Shown here one piece after another: positions 1 through 5,174 of a DNA stretch of 6,601 bases. Source of the stretch: Oscillospiraceae bacterium (lineage in GTDB: Bacteria; Bacillota_A; Clostridia; Saccharofermentanales; Saccharofermentanaceae). The notes under the pieces were generated by a model, which did not search any database, was not told the DNA's origin, and was given only the letters and a program-made list of their open reading frames with translations. Every line of letters begins with the position of its first letter. The stretch's first letter is position 1. Where the stretch lies: positions 1 through 6,601 of the forward strand of contig CADAXO010000126.1 of the NCBI GenBank assembly GCA_902791885.1. Reading direction: 5' to 3'. The translations under genes and the position numbers were made by a program.

Positions 1-664
1 CGAGAAGGAACTTGCCGACAACACGTGCGAATACTTCAATATGTTTGAAGTGCCGTCGTATGTCGTCTATTCCAAGGCGGCTGCACTCGAGTTTCTGAAG
101 GACAACACGCCTTCGCTCATACTTCTGGACATTAACCTGTCGGACGGTTCAGGGTTCGAGCTTTGCAAGCATATAAGACAGTCGCTCGATATACCGATAC
201 TTTTTATCTCCGCCAGAAACACCGATGACGACAAGATCATCGCACTTAATATCGGAGGCGACGACTATATCGAGAAGCCTTATTCTCTCGGAGTTGTTCT
301 TGCCAAGGTCAAGGCTGTGCTGAAGCGCATGAACAAGGCCGTTGCCGTTAAGCCCGATATATATGACGACGGACGTATCAAGGTGGACAAGCTTAACAAG
401 ACTTTAAGTGTGAACGGTGAGAGCAGGAAGCTTACTTCGATGGAGTTCTCGCTGCTGTCTTATCTTGTGGACAACCCCGACAGGCTGATCACGAAGGCAG
501 AGCTTTTCGATAACGTGTGGAAGGATAAGTTTACTTCCGATGGCACGCTTAATGTGCATATAAGGAAGCTTCGCGAGGCGATCGAGCCTGATCCGACGAA
601 TCCCGTGTACATAGTTACCGTGTGGAAAGAAGGCTACAAGTTCGTATCGGGTAACGCGGGATGA
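1..664 (+). CDS. OmpR/PhoB-family response regulator, 5'-truncated by window edge
   Basis: This is a cytoplasmic two-component regulator that takes phosphate from a histidine kinase and binds DNA. The reading frame is open from base 2, thirteen codons before the first ATG at 41. Those codons (EKELADNTCEYFN) match receiver helix 1, so the ATG at 41 is internal and roughly the first ten or so residues, including the acidic pair, lie outside the window. The receiver domain shows the phosphoacceptor Asp in LILLDINLSDGSG (codon 128-130), the switch Ser in LFISARN (209-211) and the conserved Lys in YIEKP (275-277). A linker near 330-380 leads to a winged-helix Trans_reg_C domain: LTSMEFSLLSYL, then the recognition helix around TLNVHIRKLREAI, then the wing ending VWKEGYKFV. 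The TGA stop overlaps the kinase ATG (ATGA), which implies translational coupling. Likely targets include the repeat-bearing site before the ABC genes. The family call is firm; the regulon is inferred. Confidence 0.95.
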   Translation, partial: EKELADNTCEYFNMFEVPSYVVYSKAAALEFLKDNTPSLILLDINLSDGSGFELCKHIRQSLDIPILFISARNTDDDKIIALNIGGDDYIEKPYSLGVVLAKVKAVLKRMNKAVAVKPDIYDDGRIKVDKLNKTLSVNGESRKLTSMEFSLLSYLVDNPDRLITKAELFDNVWKDKFTSDGTLNVHIRKLREAIEPDPTNPVYIVTVWKEGYKFVSGNAG

Positions 665-1506
665 AGAAGGGCTTATTCGCAGCGCTCCTGATCCTCTCTT
701 TTGCTGTCGAGGCCGTATTCTGTTACACCCTTTATACTCGCATGGAAGCAGTCAGGCAGGATGTCTCTGCCGTTAACATGTGCCTCAAGGAAATAGAGGA
801 GCATTACGGGGATGAATCCTATTACCTTAAAGATATCGACTACACTCTTATAGATAATGACGGCAATGTCGTCTTCATGACAGCTGACGGGCTCTCGGAG
901 ACCGTGATGGAGGCTGTCGCCAACAGCGATTCAGTTCTTGATGTCGAATACGGCGGCGAGAAGGTCGGAAAGATGATCATCCACAACAGTACCTCTGCCG
1001 TCCTCAAACGTTACAAGACACAGCTCGTGGCGGGAATAGCCGGGATATCGCTTTTCCAGCTTCTGGTAATAGTTGGTTATTACTTCTATCTTAAAAGGAC
1101 GATTATCACGCCTTTCAATAAGCTCAGTGACTTCGCCGTCAGGGTAGCGGGCGGCAATCTCGATATACCTCTGAACATGGATCAGGGACACATCTTCGGA
1201 GGTTTCACGGAAGCGTTTGACATGATGCGCGTGGAGCTTAAGAAGGCGCGCCAGGCCGAAAAGGAGGCGAACGATGCCAAGAAGGAGATGGTCGCGAAGC
1301 TCTCGCACGACATCAAGACTCCGGTCGCATCCATCAAGTCTTCTTCCGAGATAGGCTACGAGATAAGTAAGGACGAGAAGACGAAGCACTACTTCAATCT
1401 GATTAATGAGAAGTCTGACCAGGTAACGACGCTCGTGGCGAATCTATTTAATTCGAGTGTTAACGACATTACCGAGATAGCAGTAACCCCGATGGAGTAC
1501 AATTAA
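661..1506 (+). CDS. Sensor histidine kinase, N-terminal part (sensor, HAMP, His-box), ends early by frame change
   Basis: This is the membrane sensor partner of the preceding regulator, starting at the ATG that overlaps the regulator stop. The 281 residues contain a first membrane segment (about 5-25), an extracytoplasmic sensor region of about 95 residues (26-118), a second membrane segment (about 121-144) and a HAMP linker (about 145-200). The dimerisation/phosphoacceptor helix carries LSHDIKTPVASIK, with the phosphorylated His at residue 216 (codon 1306-1308). The frame then ends at TAA 1504-1506, just after VTPMEYN, where members of this family run on into the ATP-binding domain. The missing domain is present downstream in the next frame, so this is the front half of one broken gene. 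A sensor region of this size differs from BceS-type kinases, which have almost no external loop. Alone, this part could be phosphorylated only if an ATPase domain acts in trans. What it senses cannot be read from the sequence. Confidence 0.85.
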   Translation: MKKGLFAALLILSFAVEAVFCYTLYTRMEAVRQDVSAVNMCLKEIEEHYGDESYYLKDIDYTLIDNDGNVVFMTADGLSETVMEAVANSDSVLDVEYGGEKVGKMIIHNSTSAVLKRYKTQLVAGIAGISLFQLLVIVGYYFYLKRTIITPFNKLSDFAVRVAGGNLDIPLNMDQGHIFGGFTEAFDMMRVELKKARQAEKEANDAKKEMVAKLSHDIKTPVASIKSSSEIGYEISKDEKTKHYFNLINEKSDQVTTLVANLFNSSVNDITEIAVTPMEYN

Positions 1507-1552
1507 GAACAGTGATTATCTTAATAAGGCGGGTTCATTTACTGTTCCCGAG

Positions 1553-1897
1553 GTGCGGATCTTTGTCGACAAGTTAAGGATCCAGCAGGTGTTCGACAAC
1601 CTGTTCATGAATTCCTATAAGTATGCGGATACGGATATCGAGGTGTCCTGTGAACTTGTTGATGATTATCTTAAAGTAAGCATCCGCGACAAAGGACCGG
1701 GCGTTGCAGAGAACGAGCTTCCGCTTCTTCGCGAGAAGTATAAGAGGGGATCTAACTGCGAAGGCAAGGACGGCGCGGGCCTCGGCCTTTATCTTACGGA
1801 TTATTTCATACGGCAGATGGATGGTAAGCTTGATATAATTAATGCACATCCGGGACTTAATGTATCGGTATTCATAAGGACTATTGAGAGGGAATAA
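1553..1897 (+). CDS. Histidine kinase C-terminal ATP-binding (HATPase_c) fragment
   Basis: This is the catalytic ATP-binding half of the kinase, in the +2 frame relative to the window start. Numbering from the GTG at 1553, it shows the N-box FDNLFMNSYKYA (Asn16 and Asn20), the G1 box RDKGPGV (Asp46) and the G2 box GAGLGLYL (74-81). It ends with a normal C terminus. The frame is open back to about 1487, and the residues before the GTG (SDYLNKAGSFTVPEV, from about 1508) read like the usual lead-in to this domain. The GTG is therefore an artefact of start-picking and not a genuine start. It also has no well-spaced ribosome binding site, because CGAGG directly abuts it. The fragment is probably not translated independently unless ribosomes reinitiate after the stop at 1506. 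It ends six bases before the prenyltransferase start. Confidence 0.75.
   Translation: MRIFVDKLRIQQVFDNLFMNSYKYADTDIEVSCELVDDYLKVSIRDKGPGVAENELPLLREKYKRGSNCEGKDGAGLGLYLTDYFIRQMDGKLDIINAHPGLNVSVFIRTIERE
1831..1839 (+). promoter_or_regulatory. Possible extended -10 promoter inside the kinase 3' end
   Basis: TGaTATAAT is a perfect extended -10 element (TG at 1831-1832, TATAAT at 1834-1839), 65 bases before the prenyltransferase ATG. Transcription would begin near 1846 and give a leader of about 58 bases. No convincing -35 hexamer lies 16-18 bases upstream, which extended -10 promoters can tolerate. The bases also encode Leu-Asp-Ile-Ile in the kinase, so a chance match in an AT-rich stretch is quite possible. 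If real, it would let the membrane pair be expressed independently of the regulator and kinase. Confidence 0.3.
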
Positions 1898-1903
1898 GAA
1901 ACA

Positions 1904-2758
1904 ATGAGAGATTTTCTTAAATTGCTTAAGGTCAAAGATTATCTCAAGAATGCTCTCATTCTGTTTCCGTTCTTCTTTTCCGGGCTGTTTTTAAAATTTG
2001 ACGGGAATTATTTTAATATTGCAGTCGGATTAGCCGCATTCTGCTTTGGTTCGTCCTTTGTATATATTATCAACGATTACATGGACCGTGATAATGACAG
2101 AAAACATCCGAAGAAGTGTAACCGGCCTATAGCCAGGGGCGTTTACAGCGGAAGGTTTCTTGTTATAACCGAGATCATTCTGCTTACTGCAGCATTGTCT
2201 TTGTCTTATGTTTCCGGTGGCGTGCAGCCGTTGATATGGATCTGCATATATATATTATTGAATATAGGTTACTCTCTTAAGCTCAAGAATATCCCCATAC
2301 TGGATGTTTTTTTGCTTGCACTGTTTTATGTTCTGAGGATTTACTACGGCGCTTCTATTCTCGGTATTCAGGTATCTATTTATCTGTATCTTACTGTCAC
2401 GAGTGTTTCTTTACTGATGGGTATCAATAAGAGAAAGGTAGAGAAAAAACTGAATGAAAACATTAGGGCGGTTCTTGCAGAGTATCCGGATACTTTCCTG
2501 TCGAGACTTGCGACGACTTTTCTAGGCGTCAGCATAGTATTCTATTCTCTATGGGTTATAAGTGAGACTAATACGAGCATTAACAGTGCGGTTCTTCATA
2601 TATCGATTTTTCTGGTTATGATCATATTGGTTCTTTATGAATACTATATTGAGAAGACCGATAACGGAAATCCCATCGACCTGGTGTTTGATAAGCCTGC
2701 ACTTCTGATCTCCATGTCGGTATATGCTGTTCTTATGATCATAGGATTTGTTTTATAA
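1904..2758 (+). CDS. UbiA-family membrane prenyltransferase, polyprenyl-phosphate phosphoribosyltransferase-like
   Basis: This is an integral membrane enzyme of 284 residues, normal for the family, with about eight or nine hydrophobic segments. The first catalytic loop carries the NDxxDxxxD motif (Asn57, Asp58, Asp61, Asp65), followed by HPKKCNRPIA, a signature of the decaprenyl-phosphate phosphoribosyltransferase branch (Rv3806c-like) more than of quinone or haem UbiA enzymes. The second loop reads GYSLKLKNIPILDV (122-135), with Arg145 after it. The tail motif NPIDLVFDKPALL (256-268) also fits that branch. Family knowledge predicts transfer of phosphoribose from PRPP to a polyprenyl phosphate, giving a lipid-linked pentose donor. 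The start has GAGGGA (1888-1893) ten bases upstream. The gene follows the kinase by six bases and precedes the GT-C-like gene by 13, so co-transcription is likely. Phe is encoded 15 times by TTT and 5 by TTC, the reverse of the flanking kinase and ABC genes. The exact prenyl acceptor and sugar are inferred. Confidence 0.85.
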   Translation: MRDFLKLLKVKDYLKNALILFPFFFSGLFLKFDGNYFNIAVGLAAFCFGSSFVYIINDYMDRDNDRKHPKKCNRPIARGVYSGRFLVITEIILLTAALSLSYVSGGVQPLIWICIYILLNIGYSLKLKNIPILDVFLLALFYVLRIYYGASILGIQVSIYLYLTVTSVSLLMGINKRKVEKKLNENIRAVLAEYPDTFLSRLATTFLGVSIVFYSLWVISETNTSINSAVLHISIFLVMIILVLYEYYIEKTDNGNPIDLVFDKPALLISMSVYAVLMIIGFVL

Positions 2759-2771
2759 GAGAGTGTAAGGA

Positions 2772-4328
2772 ATGGACTTAAATATGAAACACGGTGTTAA
2801 TCCTGATACGATTATTCGAGTCGTGATCATAGTCTTTTTTATAGCTTTATTTGTATTTATTTGTTTTGTGGAGCCCTTCGCTTATGGTGAGCTGGATGAC
2901 TACAGTTTCCCTGTTGCTTCAATTCTTAATACGCATAACTTTGCTATTGAACCTTCGGATATCGAGTATTACCGTACGTTATTCCCGGATTTTGCGGAAC
3001 TGACGGAATCATATTCTTTGTCAGGATTTAATACACTGGATGGTACCGGTGAACTGACTTGGTATTTTCCGGTTTATTCATTGGTATGTGTTCCGCTAAC
3101 TGTCTTATTCAAACTGATCCACGTAAAGACTGTTTTTGCTTTTCAGTTTACAAATTATCTGTTCTGGCTGGGTTCCGTATTGTTTGTCTGCAAATTTCTT
3201 AAGACTGATGACAAGAGGATCAGATACGTGCTTATGCTGTTACTTACAGTAAATCCGATAATCAACTATCTTACCTGGGTATCTGCTGAAGTGGTTATAT
3301 ATTCGCTTATTGCAGCCGGAATGACCTGCTGGTACAACAGATGGTTCAGAAGAGCGGCTGTTTTTATTTCGGCCGCGGCTATAATGAATCCGACGGTTTT
3401 TATGATAGGAATACTGATGATCATCGACTACTTTATCAACCTGTATCAGGAAGGAAGAAAGAATAAGCCGGCAGCAGTCCTGGCTGATATTATATCTTAC
3501 GGCGCATGTTATATTATCGGTCTGATTCCGTTCGGATATTTTTATTATCATACAGGTCATTTTAACCTGTCGGCGGCGTATGACTCATATACGTCGGGAG
3601 GAGAGAACGTATTTCAAAGATTCTTTGCATATCTGTTCGATCTGAATTATGGTTTACTGCCGTTTTTCCTTGTTTCTTTGATACTGTTTTTTATATATAT
3701 CCCGCTTTCAATTATCCGTAAGAAAGTAAGGGGACTTCTGTTTGCTGCTGCGTCATTAGGTCTGGTGTTCGCATATTCATTGATGGTCCATATCAACAGC
3801 GGAATGAGTGGCATATCAAGATACAATGCATGGGGAGTTGTACCTCTGTTATTCTGCGTTGCCTGTTTCTCTCCTTTTACCAAAGAAAAGATAAACAGGG
3901 GGATCAGTATCCTGCTGGCCGCATCCGTTTCCCTTACATTAATTGTGACTTTATCAAATCCGTTCAATTATATGGAATTCTCTCCGATAGCATCTTTTGT
4001 CCTTGATAATTGTCCCGGGCTTTATAATCCGCTGCATTCGACTTTTAGAAGCAGAACTATCCATATAGACGGTGGTTATGCGGAATACTATCCTGTTGTA
4101 TATATGACCGGTGACGGTGTCGTTACCAAGATTCTTGCATCGTCGGAGTATGAAGACGAACTTATTATGAATTATTATTCGGAAATTAACGAGGAAGAAT
4201 ACGAGACAATAGTTGATTCTCTGACGGATGATCCTGCATATATCAATATTCCCCGGAATCTGGGTGTAAGACCGAAGCCCGGATGTATTCCGAATCAGCT
4301 TCCGGCCGGCTATGAACGCTGGGGTTAA
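2772..4328 (+). CDS. Multi-pass membrane protein, probable GT-C-type glycosyltransferase
   Basis: This 518-residue protein has a first membrane segment (about 13-33), then a long external loop (34-98), roughly eight further hydrophobic segments up to about residue 395, and a soluble C-terminal tail of about 120 residues. GT-C glycosyltransferases, which use polyprenyl-phosphate sugars outside the membrane, carry an acidic motif in the first external loop; here it is GELDDYSFP (Glu40, Asp42, Asp43). Other family-like touches are TWYFPVYSL (96-104), NPIINYLTWVSAE (161-173) and GISRYNAW (347-354). No close family is recognised. The tight link to the UbiA-like gene suggests it uses that enzyme's lipid-linked product. 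The start at 2772 has GAGAG (2759-2763) eight bases upstream; Met5 at 2784, with AAGGA 12 bases upstream, is an alternative. The gene is AT-rich like the preceding one. Substrate and acceptor are unknown; a flippase- or polymerase-like role is the main alternative. Confidence 0.65.
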   Translation: MDLNMKHGVNPDTIIRVVIIVFFIALFVFICFVEPFAYGELDDYSFPVASILNTHNFAIEPSDIEYYRTLFPDFAELTESYSLSGFNTLDGTGELTWYFPVYSLVCVPLTVLFKLIHVKTVFAFQFTNYLFWLGSVLFVCKFLKTDDKRIRYVLMLLLTVNPIINYLTWVSAEVVIYSLIAAGMTCWYNRWFRRAAVFISAAAIMNPTVFMIGILMIIDYFINLYQEGRKNKPAAVLADIISYGACYIIGLIPFGYFYYHTGHFNLSAAYDSYTSGGENVFQRFFAYLFDLNYGLLPFFLVSLILFFIYIPLSIIRKKVRGLLFAAASLGLVFAYSLMVHINSGMSGISRYNAWGVVPLLFCVACFSPFTKEKINRGISILLAASVSLTLIVTLSNPFNYMEFSPIASFVLDNCPGLYNPLHSTFRSRTIHIDGGYAEYYPVVYMTGDGVVTKILASSEYEDELIMNYYSEINEEEYETIVDSLTDDPAYINIPRNLGVRPKPGCIPNQLPAGYERWG

Positions 4329-4335
4329 AAAATCT

Positions 4336-4374
4336 ATTTAAGAAAGATTTAAGAGTTCCTTAAAGGCACTTAAG
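4336..4374 (+). promoter_or_regulatory. Candidate response-regulator operator: four TTAA(G/A) direct repeats at helical spacing
   Basis: Four six-base units start at 4337 (TTTAAG), 4348 (TTTAAG), 4359 (CTTAAA) and 4369 (CTTAAG), spaced 11, 11 and 10 bases apart. The first two lie in a perfect eight-base direct repeat, ATTTAAGA. Direct repeats one helical turn apart are how dimers of OmpR/PhoB-family regulators bind. Units 1 and 2 match the published CiaR box of Streptococcus (NTTAAG-N5-WTTAAG) exactly. The last unit ends 11 bases before a -10 element, as in PhoB-type activation where the site replaces the -35. The obvious candidate regulator is the one encoded at the window start. Units 3 and 4 also form the inverted repeat CCTTAA/TTAAGG (4358-4363, 4370-4375), which has no T-run after it and so is not a terminator. 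Confidence 0.6.
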
Positions 4375-4381
4375 GGTTGAA

Positions 4382-4405
4382 CCTTTATGATGGGAAGCAT
4401 AAAGG
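4382..4405 (+). repeat. Perfect 8-bp inverted repeat overlapping the ABC ATPase ribosome binding site
   Basis: CCTTTATG (4382-4389) and CATAAAGG (4398-4405) are exact reverse complements around an eight-base loop. In a transcript reading through from upstream, the right arm would pair AAAGG of the ribosome binding site. Two competing pairings exist: TAAAGG (4361-4366) with CCTTTA (4382-4387), and AAAGG (4401-4405) with CCTTT (4409-4413). In a transcript starting near 4398 the left arm would be absent. The repeat could instead be a protein site on DNA. Its role is unproven. Confidence 0.45.
4386..4391 (+). promoter_or_regulatory. Candidate -10 element of the ABC transporter promoter
   Basis: TATGAT matches TATAAT at five of six positions. 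No good -35 sits 16-18 bases upstream; that space is taken by the third and fourth operator repeats, as expected for an activator-dependent promoter. Transcription would start around 4397-4399, leaving a leader of about 20 bases that still includes the ribosome binding site. A TTGAAC at 4377-4382 resembles a -35, but the -10 it would need falls on the ribosome binding site itself, so that pairing is unlikely. Confidence 0.5.
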
Positions 4406-4408
4406 AGG
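4401..4408 (+). promoter_or_regulatory. Strong ribosome binding site fixing the ABC ATPase start
   Basis: AAAGGAGG is a near-perfect Shine-Dalgarno sequence. It lies nine bases before the ATG at 4418 but only three before the in-frame TTG at 4412. The spacing therefore selects the ATG, and the protein begins MKNIIETG. Confidence 0.85.
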
Positions 4409-4417
4409 CCTTTGGCT

Positions 4418-5173
4418 ATGAAAAATATTATCGAAACCGGAAAATTGTGCAAAAGCTTTTCGAACGGCGGTGTTCAGCAGCACGTATTGAAGAATCTGGA
4501 TCTTCAGATAAGGGAAGGTGACTTCACGATCATCATGGGACCTTCCGGCGCCGGCAAGTCTACTCTCCTGTATGCTTTATCCGGCATGGACAAGCCGACG
4601 CTCGGCAAGGTCGTGTTCAGCGGCGAAGACATCACGAAGATGAATTCCGATAAGCTTGCCGTATTCAGAAGAACACACTGCGGCTTCGTATTCCAGCAGA
4701 CATATCTTGTTGATTCCATGAGCGTTATGGATAACGTCCTCTCCGCAGGACTTCTCGTCAACAAGAACAGGGCAGAGGTTACGAAGAAGGCGGAAGAGAT
4801 ATTAAAGTCAGTGGATATAAGTGAAGAGCTGTGGGGAAAGTTCCCCACACAGATCTCAGGCGGTGAGGCTCAGAGAGTAGGCATAGCAAGGGCGCTTATC
4901 AACAAGCCCGAGCTGGTGTTTGCCGATGAGCCTACGGGTGCCCTCAACTCGAAGACGGGAAAAGATGTATTGGATGCGCTTACAAAGTTCAACAGGGATG
5001 GTCAGTCTATCGTAATGGTTACGCACGATATAACAAGCGCAAGAAGAGGTAACCGTATCCTCTATGTAAAAGACGGTGAGATAGCAGGCGAATTGGATCT
5101 CGGTTCTTATGTATCAGGCGATAAGGACCGTCATCAGAAGCTCCGTGATTTCCTCGGAGGAATGGGGTGGTAA
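4418..5173 (+). CDS. ABC transporter ATP-binding protein, MacB/LolD/BceA-like
   Basis: This is the cytoplasmic ATPase that drives the permease encoded next. It has 251 residues from the ATG at 4418, a typical length for the MacB/LolD/BceA group. All nucleotide-binding motifs are intact: Walker A GPSGAGKST (41-49), Q-loop FVFQQ (Gln93), signature ISGGEAQRVGIARAL (146-160), Walker B LVFADEPTG (166-174), D-loop ALNSKT (175-180) and H-loop VMVTHD (His203). A tail of about 45 residues follows. The permease ATG comes one base after the stop, so the two are translated as a unit. The candidate operator and -10 element upstream suggest control by an OmpR-family regulator. Relatives export or detoxify antimicrobial peptides or move lipoproteins; the substrate here cannot be read from the ATPase. 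Phe is TTC in 8 of 10 codons, matching the kinase and permease but not the two genes just upstream. Confidence 0.93.
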   Translation: MKNIIETGKLCKSFSNGGVQQHVLKNLDLQIREGDFTIIMGPSGAGKSTLLYALSGMDKPTLGKVVFSGEDITKMNSDKLAVFRRTHCGFVFQQTYLVDSMSVMDNVLSAGLLVNKNRAEVTKKAEEILKSVDISEELWGKFPTQISGGEAQRVGIARALINKPELVFADEPTGALNSKTGKDVLDALTKFNRDGQSIVMVTHDITSARRGNRILYVKDGEIAGELDLGSYVSGDKDRHQKLRDFLGGMGW

Positions 5174-5174
5174 T

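Larger units (their letters stand above)
661..1897 (+). pseudogene. Whole histidine kinase gene, frameshifted between about 1487 and 1506
   Basis: Taken together, the two halves make one complete HAMP histidine kinase of about 410 residues in the correct domain order. The frame must move by +1 base somewhere between 1487, where the downstream frame first opens after a TAA at 1484, and the stop at 1506. Against my recollection of typical relatives, about six or seven residues between the PxE(Y/H) motif and the (N)xDYL motif seem to be absent. A small deletion of 3k+2 bases (for example about 20) therefore explains the break better than one extra base. The AAT TAA G context does not look like the known prfB-type programmed +1 site (CTT TGA C). 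Sequencing or assembly error, true gene decay and a split kinase cannot be told apart from this sequence alone. Confidence 0.7.

Noticed and set aside
41..43. ATG at 41 as the start of the response regulator
   Set aside because: The frame stays open to the window edge and the upstream codons encode receiver-domain helix 1, so a start here would delete part of the conserved fold.
931..1389. Open reading frame of 152 codons on the - strand, antisense to the kinase
   Set aside because: It is fully antisense to a kinase region with clear sensor, HAMP and His-box motifs. Its translation is Arg/Leu-rich with no recognisable domain, typical of the shadow of a GC-biased gene.
1500..1510. Programmed +1 frameshift at AAT TAA G
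   Set aside because: The site lacks the CTT TGA C type context and I see no upstream Shine-Dalgarno-like stimulator at the right distance. The bridge also appears too short, which favours a deletion.
3240..3967. Two 106-codon frames on the - strand (3240-3560 and 3647-3967)
   Set aside because: Both are antisense to the membrane segments of the GT-C-like gene, show no domain and have no ribosome binding site that I could see.
4358..4375. CCTTAA/TTAAGG inverted repeat as an intrinsic terminator after the GT-C-like gene
   Set aside because: The stem is only six base pairs and AT-rich, and no T-run follows it.
4412..4417. TTG at 4412 as the start of the ABC ATPase
   Set aside because: It lies only three bases from the Shine-Dalgarno sequence at 4401-4408; the ATG at 4418 has ideal nine-base spacing.
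4504..4848. 114-codon frame on the - strand
   Set aside because: It is the complement of the ATPase region that encodes Walker A and the Q-loop, so it is a shadow.
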